Assembly: GCA_947034895.1 (NCBI GenBank) | Contig: OX344765.1 | Span: 3,849,001-3,913,000, forward strand | Length of the DNA: 64,000 nt | Source of the DNA: Rhytidiadelphus loreus | Taxonomy: Eukaryota; Streptophyta; Bryopsida; Hypnales; Hylocomiaceae | Direction: 5' to 3' | Part shown: piece after piece, positions 24,813 to 35,900 of the stretch | Layout of the letters: each line of letters opens with the position of its first letter | Numbering within the stretch: position 1 is the first letter of the stretch | Notes under the pieces: generated by a model | Databases searched by the model: none | The model's input: the letters and a program-made list of their open reading frames with translations, nothing else | Told to the model about the DNA's origin: nothing | Made by a program: the position numbers and the translations under genes

Positions 24813-26818
24813 TCAATATAAAAATAGCTGCGCCTGCTTAGCAAGAAAAAGATGAAGAAAGTTTGTCCTATAGAGCTCCCAAAACTCTGACCTGCAACAG
24901 ATAACCAACAAAAAGTACAATTTTTTTTAATTCCATCGAACAAGACAAATTATGAATCAAATTCTCTGATAAAGGCTGAATAAAGCAGAAGGTGAAAGAG
25001 GTCCACACATACGTGACTTGAGGAACACTCAAAATTGTTAAGCCTTTGGCGTCGGCATGCATGTCCAGGATTACAAGACGTAGGCGCCCTGTCCCCATGG
25101 CCCCTATGTCAATCAACTTTCGCACCCTGCAAACGCGGTTGAGTCAGTGACTTCACTCCAAGCGAATACTTCGACAAACTTGATCAGGTACTTCAGAGTC
25201 CAAAACAGTTTACACCTTTCTTATTGTTCCCATACGAACCGTAGAAGTATTATTAATAAAAAAAAAGGGGATGTTGTAAACAATTGCCATGAGGTCCAAA
25301 CCACACGACCTTCAATTCAGAGAAAACTAGAAAACTAACTGGTCGCTATATCACTCTGGGCATTAGATGGGAAGTAGATGAGCCAAAGGCAGAATGAGTC
25401 ATGTGTGCAGGCTTGGATTTAGGTATGAAAATCTATGTGACAAAAGTAGAAATGGCAAGGAGATAGATGAACTAGAGGCAAGGAAAGATTCACGACAGAC
25501 CTGTTTGGAGTTCCAGCTGCTATATTCACATGTTCCTTCAGTAGCGTTACCTGCAACAGTAACATCTGACCGAGTTATAAACATCCTCCGCACATCAAAT
25601 CATAACATGTCACAAAAGGATTGTTATACTACACACATAAGTGTCGAAGTAATAGACCTAGACGGGAGAATAGACAAAATCAATACCTGCTCCTCCACCT
25701 TAATGTGTTTAGCGAAAAGCTTGGCCGGCTTCACCTTCCCTATGAATGCCTTCATTCCTCTAATCACACGACAGAACACAAGTTGCGACTTCCATTAACC
25801 AATCAGTTCCGAAATAGTGCAAGAATGAGGAATCCACCAACTGAAAAGCAAAGACAAATTCAATATTGTTGCAAATGTGATCTAAGCAAGCAATTCATAG
25901 CTGACCTAAGAAGCTCCACACAACGAATGGCAGAGCTGCAGAGAACCAACACAACAGGGTTTCCAACGTCCCCAGCTTCATCCACATTACAGAGCAACTC
26001 CTTCCAGATGGGTCCAATTACAGCTTTAACACGCGTTCCTAGTTTTTCAGTGCTACGATCGGTTTCCTCCGCTACCTCCACAATCCTGTCATCTGCCTCA
26101 CCACATACAAAATACACTTAATTTGTTAGAGGAGTAAAAGGTCACGCAAACATTTTCAAACCTACTTTCTCTTGCCTCAAATTCAATATTCAATACATTC
26201 TGCTTCTAAATTTGTAATGAAAGCTGTCTCAGCCATCCAACCCATTTCCAATGTCTTTGATGATCAATTTTGCAAATACCGCTTGTTAAGAAGGCACGTT
26301 TGATGAACTACTTTCAAACTGCAGTTTAAACCAATTTAGTGAAGACACTCTTTTGGACCCTAAACCCTAAACCCTAAATCTGCTCTTTGGCAAGTGAGGA
26401 AACGCTGATTTCCTTCAAAATGCAATTGCAATGCACTTATGCTAACATTTTCTTCTCTGCTTGTAAGAATGTAGCAATCAGGCAGACCTAGAAGAGGCTC
26501 CTTCTCGGCCGGGGAGAGCAAAGAGTCGAAGACAGAGTGGAAAGAGGATGTGAACCACTCGGCCTGCTCCGCCCGTGTCCTCCATTGCACGCCGCTTCTG
26601 TCCACTACAGCAACTTCAGTTGCACCTGGCTTCCCCAAATCGGACGACTGGGCTTTCAGCTTTGCCTTCGCTTGCGCTTTCTTCTTCGTCAATGGCCGTG
26701 TTTTAAATAGCTTCTTCGTAGGACCCAGACTCTGCGGAGTCGCAGCAGCAGCATCGCGATTGTTCTTCTTTCGCTTCTCCATAACTACGGGCATCTTTTG
26801 CTTAAACACAATTTCCAA
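24813..26818 (-). CDS. CMSS1: CMS1/CMSS1-family ribosome-assembly protein
   Basis: Six exons on the minus strand, 26818-26488, 26092-25906, 25759-25687, 25550-25501, 25126-25013 and 24891-24813, join to 277 residues with all phases consistent. The N-terminus is Lys-rich (KRKKNNRDAA, then LTKKKAQAKAKLKAQ), as in nucleolar proteins. Family signatures follow: VVLVLCSSAIRCVELLR, AKLFAKHIKVEEQ, VNIAAGTPNRVRKLIDIGAM, RLVILDMHADAKG, and SEFWELYRT near the end. CMS1 proteins have a degenerate DEAD-helicase-like fold and belong to the 90S/U3 pre-ribosome for small-subunit rRNA processing. The start could be Met at 26818 or at 26794 (MPVVMEKRKK). Telomere-like CCCTAAA repeats lie in intron 1 (about 26359-26379) and a telo-box abuts the start codon. 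Confidence 0.85.
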
Positions 26819-26822
26819 TGCC

Positions 26823-27424
26823 CAAACCCTAATTTCAACGGTAAACCCTACGAATCTCCAAAATAAAAATGCTCAGTTCAACTGCGAAACCTCCGAATCT
26901 CCACAACAGAAACCCTAATTTCAATCGTAAAACTTCCGAATCTCCAAAATAGAAATCCGAATTTCAACTGCAAAACCTCCGAACCTCCACAAAAAAAATA
27001 AAATTCAACCGTAGTACCTCCGATTCTCCACAGCAGGATACCGTAATTGTAAAACCTTGAACCCACCCCTCGAGACCTTTATTTGAAGCGTCTAACTTAG
27101 CAGAGAACGTGCACAGTTGCTTCTCCCTCCACTCTCACACGGTCTTGCAAGGTTCAGGGTTTAAGCCAGTGATTGTGGTCATGGGCTAAGACCACGGATT
27201 CACGGTCATAGGTTCCCTGCCCTAATCCACAGCTCGCACAATTTATGATTTTTTGGCTCCTTCGACTGTCTCGATCCAATTTCTATGGGGGTTGCTCGAA
27301 ATGATGAGAGGATAATAAGTTTGGATCAAGGGTTTTGGGTGGTGAATTTCTTTCGCTTTTGCTTAGTTCGTTTTTGGTGTAGATTTTGGGTTCTGAGGTC
27401 GAGTTGTCAGCGAAAGGGGAAGGT
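26823..27424. promoter_or_regulatory. Divergent promoter between CMSS1 and the ARM-repeat gene, with telo-boxes
   Basis: About 600 bp separate the two divergent start codons. The telo-box AAACCCTAA occurs at 26824-26832 and about 26910-26918, with near matches between. In plants this motif (TTAGGGTTT on the other strand) is frequent in promoters of ribosome-biogenesis and translation genes, which suits CMSS1. Function here is inferred from sequence only. Confidence 0.5.
26826..27042. repeat. ~45-bp imperfect tandem repeat in the CMSS1 5' region
   Basis: About five degenerate units carry the core TTCAACYGYAAAACCTCCG followed by AATCTCCACAA; several also carry the AAACCCTAA word. They begin immediately upstream of the CMSS1 start codon and run into the shared promoter. 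Confidence 0.65.
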
Positions 27425-30308
27425 ATGACAGCAGCAATGCCGGTTGCGCCAGTTTCTGCAGCACCTCGGCCACCCGCAGCGCCTTCTGCTCATGCAGCCC
27501 CTTCCACTGCAACGCCTGCTCCTCGTAAGTTCATTGCTGTTCCTGCTTTCAGCAAGTCTTTCTATGTTGAAAATTTGGTCTACACACTCTCAATTCATGA
27601 CTGTTAAATGGCACTGTTAGATTCTCATCTGCGGTCTTTTTATTTGTTCAATCAAAGTCCTCGTGAGTTTTCACATCTGAACTCTGAGAGAATGCGGATT
27701 GATAGGCTTTTCTGGGTTTTATAATTTCAGGCTTTTCTTGAAACATACTCTGAATTCCTTGAACATATCGAATTTAGTTTTGCAACTACTGTAAGACCTT
27801 GAAGAATTGAATAAGAAGCCGTGGAATGGTCTAGCAATGCATTGATCGTAGTCCAGGCCTCCTTTAAGTGCAGCACTGACAAGTGACCTCTATGCAGCGA
27901 AGGATGTTCGTCGAGAGGTTCAAAAGGAAATTGCAAATTTGGAGACTGGGGTATGTAGTAATGCGTCCTTGATCTTATACGGACTCCTATCGAATTTGAT
28001 GTATTCTATGTATATACCAAATGGTCTCTGTTATATATTTGAATACATCTAGAAGTTTTTCAATATAGTAAGGAAACATTTTATACTTGGTCGCTATATA
28101 AATGTATCTTAGAAAGGAGTTCAATACCGTATCTTTTATTATGGAACTTGCTAAGACCGATTCTGTAGTGTGGCCATTTGGAGGTCGTGACCTCCCGTTT
28201 TAATTGTTAACTTGTTATAACAGGACCAATTGGTAATGGCCAAAGCTGCAGCATCGATTGTGATGCTGGCTACCTTGCCTGATGCTGTTCCTTCACTGGA
28301 AGCAGTTGTGAGCATTCTCACTTCTAGAATTCTAGTTGACCTATCTATGATTAAAAATTTCGTATGTGTTATCGTTGGTTATAATTTTGACTAGTTAGTT
28401 CAGGTTACTATCGATGTGCCTGAGTATTATTTCTCATCTCAGTTTGTTCTGGTGCAGATACCACATCTAGTTCCGCTATTACAGGACAGAAACCTCTCTT
28501 TGCACGTGCAGGTGCGTTTTGAGATTGTATTGTTGTACACTGTTGACAGCTTATTACAGTGTTCTTGAAGTTTTTGTATTAAATCTGTCCTCCTCTTCGC
28601 CTATATTTCTCTTTTGTGGACCTAAACCCATAGTGATTTTTGAGAGTCTTCCGCCTTGGTGTTCTGCTATGTTGAGCCCAACTGTTGTACTGTACAGTAA
28701 TGACTTGGTACACGATACATAAGCTGTGATATTTTTTCGCACAGAGAAATGCTTGTGCAGCATTGACTTCTATTATGACTGCCGATCATGCCCTTTATCT
28801 GGCAGCTGCAAGGACATCAATGCTGGTGAGTAATTTGATTCTATGAAGCTACTTGTCCTCCCCTGTATGTATATGATTGGAAATTTTCAGATGGACCTTC
28901 GTCCAAAACATCTAATGGAAATCTCTGTGTGTGGGACAGGCGGAGGGACTGGTGCAATGTCTGAAAGGAGATGGTGAAAACCGTGTTGACGAAGGTCTTC
29001 AACTCAATGCAGCAGCGAGCATCAGTGTACTAGCACAGAAGTATGCTCTATTCTTGTGTCTTGCATCCTTTTTAACTCTTGTTTTCTAGATCCTTCATTC
29101 AAGAATTGCTGGCTCTGTGATGCCGAAACTAGTGATAGCAGGAGCGCTGAAATGCACTGGTTCATTAGGAGTCCTTGACCCTCTTAGCATGATCTGCATC
29201 CTCCACAATGACCTAATTGGAAGTTGTTAAATTTTTGCAGTGTGGAAGGCTTACTACCTTTACAAGAAGCTGGGGCTGAAACTGCTGTCATCTCCAATTT
29301 GTGTAGCGTCAGTGATGGTGATTGTTCATCTGAACCGATTGAGAATATTAGGTTGAATATGAAACAATTCTATTGGACTAGTTCCTCATTCGTCATATCC
29401 TTTCTAATCTAAAATCTTGAAAGCATTGGTACTCACTTGACCTATCCGTTGATTGTGCAATTATCCTGACTTTGATGACGTTGTCGTGCAGCTAATATTA
29501 AAGAGGAAATTGTAGATGCACTATGCGCATTTGCTGCTCATGCTGAAAATCGTGCCAATCTTTTTCAGAAGGTATGACAAGTCTTATCTCATGCCATTTG
29601 AATGCTTAGGGACTAAACGTTCCAGAAGTCTGTCATTGCAAAGCTGTGACAATTTGCAAGTGGAGAATAATATACATCTCAAATAATTGTACCGTAGCCT
29701 TTTCTACTACTTTCATCATTTGACGAAGTTGTGAACAGGGCGCAGTTGAGCAGTTAGCAAGGGTCATTCAGGGAGCCACGTCTGAGGTCTGTGTGCGCGG
29801 CTTGCTTGGTCTTGGCATGCTATGTGGATCGAGGTAATTATGAAGCATTGCTGTTTTTTGTCATTTTCGATTACGTTGCATATGCTTGTGAATCAAACCA
29901 GTAAAATCATCGAATTCCTATACATTCTTGTCTTTATTCCACTCTGGAGCAGATAAGTGAAAGCCAGCTCCCTTATGCTTTGGTATTCCAATCTATTCTT
30001 TTGGAAAATTGTTTGCAGTTCTGAAGCTCAAGTACAGCTTGCATCAGTAGAAGGAGCTGTCGAGACGCTGATAAATCTTATGAAGTATGCTCACCTTGTA
30101 ACCTCCTCCTTCATCCTTGATTTTATTTCTTGTGTGAGCTTCTGCCAACACCATTTTTTAACTGCTTTAATTCGTTTTCTATTCTGGGTGCAGGTCAAGT
30201 GATCATGATATCAAGAGTATTGCACGAGATCTGTTCAGAGTTCTAACTCAGAACCAAGAGGTTAAACCCATTTTAGAGCATCAGTTACGCAACGCAGCTC
30301 CCTTGTGA
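27425..30308 (+). CDS. ARM-repeat protein of unknown function
   Basis: Eleven short exons, 27425-27524, 27898-27950, 28224-28307, 28458-28511, 28745-28825, 28940-29040, 29241-29317, 29492-29571, 29739-29833, 30019-30084 and 30194-30308, join to 301 residues. After a Pro/Ala-rich head (about 1-33; PVAPVSAAPRPPAAPSAHAA) comes a chain of helical armadillo-like repeats, for example MAKAAASIVMLATLPDAVPS, IPHLVPLLQDRNLSLHVQ, RNACAALTSIMTADHA, LQLNAAASISVLAQN and VCVRGLLGLGMLCGSR. ARM repeats bind other proteins; no catalytic motif is present. I do not recognise a specific orthologue. The start is the first Met of the open frame (MTAAMPVAP); an in-frame Met four residues later is also possible. It diverges from CMSS1 across a shared 600-bp promoter. 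Confidence 0.8.
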
Positions 30309-32690
30309 TTACAGACCTTACTCATATTCCAGGTGACACGGTTCCATTTCCTGGATGTTCTCAGTTTTTTCTTAGTTCTTCTTAGTTTTTTTCATATTGG
30401 TAACAAAACATACAGTATAGGAGAATTCTGGATCATAGCTACAGCATTAATGACCCCTTGGTAGTAGACAAACAATATTTTCAAAGCACAACATTGTTGT
30501 CCAATGAGGTAGGGGTCCCTTTTGCATCCTTGGAAAGATGACCCCTATAGTGAACAAAATTGTCTTATATATGACTCCTCAGCCAACCCCAATCCTAGGT
30601 ATCTAGCAAAGCATAACACCTTCCCAGCATAGGGAGGATCATTGCCTAGTTATACAATGTTATGAGCACTTGACTGTACCATATTCTAAATTAAGGTATT
30701 CTTTGCCACGTTTGGTTGCGTGTCACTTTTCATCAAATTAGGGGGCATATTAGAATTCATTAGAAGTGAATTTTCAATTATAGCATTTCATGAAGACTTT
30801 GTTTGAAAGAATTGATTGAGAATTGTATGCAAAGATTTAGTTTAAAATAGTGAGTGCAACCACAATTATTATGATATGTATCAGATTTTTTTTACCCACC
30901 CATTCGAATTCTCCCCTTGAAACCTTGGATCACTAGGTTGGTCACCATGTCGCTATTGTGTAAATCAATGACTCTTTTTTAGGCAATTAAATGCCCAATT
31001 TCTTCAAAAAAAAAATGGGTAGCTTCAAGCCTATAGAAAGAAAAGAAGGATAATTATGTTAAAAAAATGCTAGATTGTAATAATTCCCCTCAATGTTTCC
31101 TAAGCCTCATTTCATCCATCATGTAAAGCAAACACATACAAAAATTGCATACAAAAATTACATACTCAAAATTGGCCTCCTTCAATTCAAACCTCTAGAA
31201 TGAAGGAGCCATGAAACTCAAAACCTCCTTGAAAGAAAGGTTACATAATCATTTGTCCACACCTAAAAAAAATTGGTATAAATCATTTGCTTAAAAAAAT
31301 CCAAGAGCAATCATTGGAGGTCAAACTATTGTACAAAACCTATTTTTTTCACACAAAATTCCAAAGATGAACATTTGCACTTCTATCTTACATGGAACCA
31401 TTCTCTATCATCCATAGGACACTTAGTGTCCGCAACAACCTTATAGAATTAAGCCAATACTGTATCTATTTGATCAAAGTATCTATTTTCACATTTATAA
31501 AACTTCAAATGAATCATTTATGAGCTTCTAAAGAAATTATTTTTTAGAATATTATTAAAAGATCATTTTTTTAATATAGGAAAAAATTTGTTCTTTGATA
31601 TTGAGTGGTATAGATGTATTTAGAAGTTTTCATTAGTGAATATAATTGAGGTCTAATCCCTAAGTGCCTACTTAAAAACAAAATATTCACTTTCAATCTT
31701 TGAGGCCATTATTACATGTGGTAAATGAATTTTGAAATTTTATATTATTAAATATCAAGGTTTAACCCTTTAGTACCTATTCAGACCAAAATCTCCATTT
31801 TCATATCAATAGGACTTCAAATAAATTATTTGACTCTATCAAATGGAAAGAAGAATGTTTGTTTTTTCTAAAAAAAATATGCTTTAAATTTTTTTCAAAT
31901 AAAGCAATACTCATGATATAAGTGAACTTAGAAAATTTCTATTAAGGTGATTCCATTGAATTATGATACATTTCTAAAACCAACTCCAATAGATTCTTGC
32001 TTAATGTGTACATTCTCTATTCATGAGAACCTCATGTTCATTTTTTTTGGTAGGCAAGTACAGATGGCTACTAATAATAAGTGGCAATAAATAGTAAATG
32101 TAATGGTCTTGTCTTAGTATTTCTTCCTCAAACGCTATACTTGGTAGCACACATATTTCTAATTCCCCCATCAAATCAATGATTCAGTACATGAGCTATC
32201 GTTATCAAACAGACTGAATGAAATTGTAGATTGCATAGATAGAACTGAACCTAACAAACTCTAGTATTTCCTATCCTAGTACTTCCTCCTCTAACAATAT
32301 GCTTGCTAGTGACAGGACATTTATCTTTTCTCCATCAAATCAATGATTTTATTTGAGATAAGGATGTCGGGACGAAATTACATTTTAGACCTCATTGGCT
32401 CAAACAAGTCCAACAAAGTCAACTAGTTTTTGGCCTTATTCCTTGAGGATAGCCTGAAGATATCTGGTCTAGCTTTTGGTCAATTTTACTTTCACCTATT
32501 TTTTATGCTTTAAAAATTCAAAAAATGCATAACAAAAATATATAATAAAAGCTTAGATAGTTCAAGCTCATTTTGAATTAATGCATGTTAAAATAACATC
32601 ATATTGTACCAATTTATACAGAAATAAAATTTTGTGGTGGCACTAATTTTCAAGGTGACACTAATTTCCCCTACACTATTAGGGAAAAAT
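30309..32690. other. AT-rich gene-free stretch with old repeats
   Basis: No exon is recognised. The segment 31285-31450 resembles 39220-39375. A degenerate pattern (CTATTTTCACAT...AACTTCAAATGAAT) recurs about 310 bp later near 31775-31840, suggesting an old tandem array. Confidence 0.5.
31285..31450. repeat. Dispersed repeat related to 39220-39375
   Basis: Shared words in order: AATC(C/T)AA(G/A)AG, TCATTGGA(G/A)GTCAA, CTATTGTA, ACAAAAATTCCAA(A/G)GATGAA, CTTACATGGA and GGACACTTA(G/T)TGTC. Identity is roughly 75% by eye. Non-coding. Confidence 0.5.
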
Positions 32691-32905
32691 CTTTAAAAAA
32701 TCTTAAAAAATCTAAAAGATCTAACCATCGTGGAGGCTACGAAATGCATTCCACTAGAATTGTGAGAGGGACTTGAAACTTCTTCGTCTCTCACACTTCC
32801 TCTCTTCCTCTTTTCGCTCATTGCTAGTGTTGTTGCCGCTGCCGCAGCTGCTTTTCTCTCATCTCCAAACGGCGGCGGCTCACCATTACGCGCCCGCGGT
32901 CCACC

Positions 32906-35900
32906 ATGTCGGACCTCACGCAAGTGCGCCACTTCTCTCGCTCTCCCGATTAAGCAAAATAAAACGATTTTCGGCTTGGAATTGGAGATTTGGATGCCTG
33001 TTGCGTTCTTTCACTGGCGTCGTCTATTTTGTTTCGGAGTTAAGAGTGTTGATCATTCTGCGTGTTTGCTGAAGCTGTTCCTTCTGATTGAGCAGTCCGT
33101 GTATTTTGCTTCGTATCTGGAAGGAGACGATTGCCGATGCGACTTCGTTTTAGGTCTAATTTTTGATGACCTAATTTTCGTTCGTGGAGAATTTCTGGAT
33201 TAAATGTGTTTTTGACGTTTGTTGAAGCGTTTTTACGATAGGCTGTAGCAAACTCTGAATCGAGTTTTCGCTCCAATTGTGTTGGTGTTCGTCTTGGTAT
33301 TTGTTGTTATGTGTTTTGATACTTTTCTTATGAGGATTTTTGTCCTGTGGAATATAGAGATTAAAAGAAAATTATTTCATTTTTTGAATTGTTAGATTTT
33401 TGAGTTGTGTTTGTTGGAGTTGTCGCTGTTTCTACGGGGTTTGGTTTTTTGTCTCGCTTCCATGTGTCTGTGACTGCAACTTAGGGCTAATTTTTGGCGA
33501 CCTAATTTTGATTCTTCAATGAATTTCGCTTTTTGACGCTTAGATGCTTAGGAAGGCCTGAACAAGCACTGATTCGAGCTGTGGCTTCTACTTGCTTGAA
33601 AGATGGTATTCATTTTGATGCTTGTTTGTGTTTGATACGGTATCTTGTGGGGATTTCTATTGCGAGCTCTGTCAGTTGAATATAGAGTTGTAAAAGTGAG
33701 ATTCAGTGATTCTTCCATGTAATATGTCTTGATATTCATCGAGGTGATCAGGTCGCCTGAATTCGGTAGCTCTGCTCTGTGTTTGAACAGGAGTCGTCTG
33801 CGGATCAGGACTGGGAACACGACGATAAGATACTGGAGCCTCCAAAATCTGCGTTTTCGTCACTTAATGCAGCGAGCGCCGAATTTGTTCCGAGGCAATT
33901 TTTGAATGTAAAGGCAGAGGAACCGAAAACGAAGCAGGTATTTATCGTTTTGGTTTAGGCGGTTCTGATTTGATCGTTATTGGTGTGCTCACTTCTTGTA
34001 TTCTGCGTAGATGTTGTTTGCGTATTTATCTATTCACTGCATGATTGCAGGCTGATCCTGAACCTATTGCAACTGAACTCGAGGAAAAACTGAATTTGAG
34101 CGATGAAGAAAAGAAAATTGAGGAAGAGGAGGGAGAGGGGGGAGAGAAGGCAGCCCTTCCTGAGCATTCCAATCCCGAACCGCCGGTCGTCGTGGAGGTA
34201 TCGTCGCACTCGTCGCGCGCTTCCCACGCTCCAGCACCTGTGGTAGAGGAGGAACCGGAGGATGCCGATCCTCGGCAGCATCTGAACGTAGTATTCATCG
34301 GACACGTGGGTACGGATTCTGTTATCCTCTTCAATTCTTTGTATCTGAAGCTTTCTTAGCGTGACTTGTTTCATTTACTTCTGCTGAAATCTACAAACTT
34401 GCGCAGGAAACGATAAGTGTATAGCAACACTTTCCTCTAGGAATTCGTGTTGTTATTTCTCTGTACCCCACATTATACTGGTAGTTTGTGTTTTTTCTTG
34501 CTGATGTATTTGTGATCTGAAAGGTGATTTGTTTATACAGATGCGGGGAAATCGACCATAGGAGGTCAGATTTTATACCTGAGTGGCATGGTGGATGAGC
34601 GTACAATCCAGAAGTTCGAACGAGAGGCCAAAGACAAGAACAGAGATAGTTGGTGAGTCATCGTTTCGCAAATGCAGTTTCGGTTATGGAATTTGAGTTA
34701 TGTTGAAATAGCCTGGAAGTGTTGATAGGAACTTGGACAGTTTATCGACTGCTTCATGACCATATTGAAGAGTCTGTCATTATAAAGGAAAGTTTTGACT
34801 CAGGAAACATGGATGTGACATCTTGCAGGTACATGGCTTACATCATGGATACCAACGAGGAAGAGAGGGCAAAGGTTGTTCACCATCTTGATTTAAAGCC
34901 GACTAATATGACTTTACACTTTGAAAAGAGATTACATTTAATCAGTGAGACCTTTTTACGGTCAGAAAATGATATATAGTTTTTCTGACCAGGATCACGC
35001 GTAATTTTGAAAGGATTGCTGAATTTCTTGCTATACATTCCCCTACAGGAATAGCTCTAAATTTAACGCCGTTGCATTGAAGTATTAAAATTGACCATCT
35101 TCTTGTGAATCTCCCTTTCGGAGCAGATTGCCTTAGATTCTTGTTGTGCCGTTTGGAGTCTTCCTTTGCATTTCTGATGCATCTTGTGGGTATGTAGGGC
35201 AAGACAGTTGAAGTTGGAAGAGCGCATTTTGAGACAGAGAAGTCGCGATTCACAGTTTTGGATGCGCCTGTAAGAATGCTATCACATTTTAGAGGCGACC
35301 TGTTTCTGTTTGATATGACTAGAAAGAAATGTCTCTTCCTTGGATGGTAATTAATGTCATTCAAGAAATGTATTCCCCAGTTTGATTGGCATTCCTTCTG
35401 GAGATTAACGTTGCCTAGAACACCAGAATTCTGTTCCGAATCACTGATCTCATCACGAATTGTCAGCTATTTTGAGTTATTTGTCTATGACACCATCATC
35501 CAGATAGTCAAGCATTGGTTTGGATGAATGAGAAGGTTTGTGGTCAGAAAAGCCCCTGGAACCTTTCTGTTCATCGTCCAGAATTGGGACGTTGGAGCGC
35601 TAAGGGGTTAAGTAGCAAGAGAAGAAGCATAAAGGAAGCAGTCAATTTTCTCCCAGAAGATCACGTTTGTTTGTGTGCGATATTTGGCTAATATATCGAA
35701 GGGTTCTTTTTATTGATCTTGGAAATCTTAATTGACTTCTCAAAATTTCTTTTTTGTAGGGCCATAAAAATTATGTACCCAATATGATTAGTGGTGCATC
35801 ACAGGCTGACGTTGGGGTGCTGGTGAGTACAATCTGCATTTGTTGGTTCAGTGGTTGTTATGAATCGCTTAAGGATTTAAAATCTTGTTCTTAGCTTGAT

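Noticed and set aside
26360..26487. Continuation of CMSS1 exon 1 past 26488
   Set aside because: Splicing at 26488 to 26092 restores the family sequence and phase; the read-through lacks family similarity and includes telomere-like repeats.
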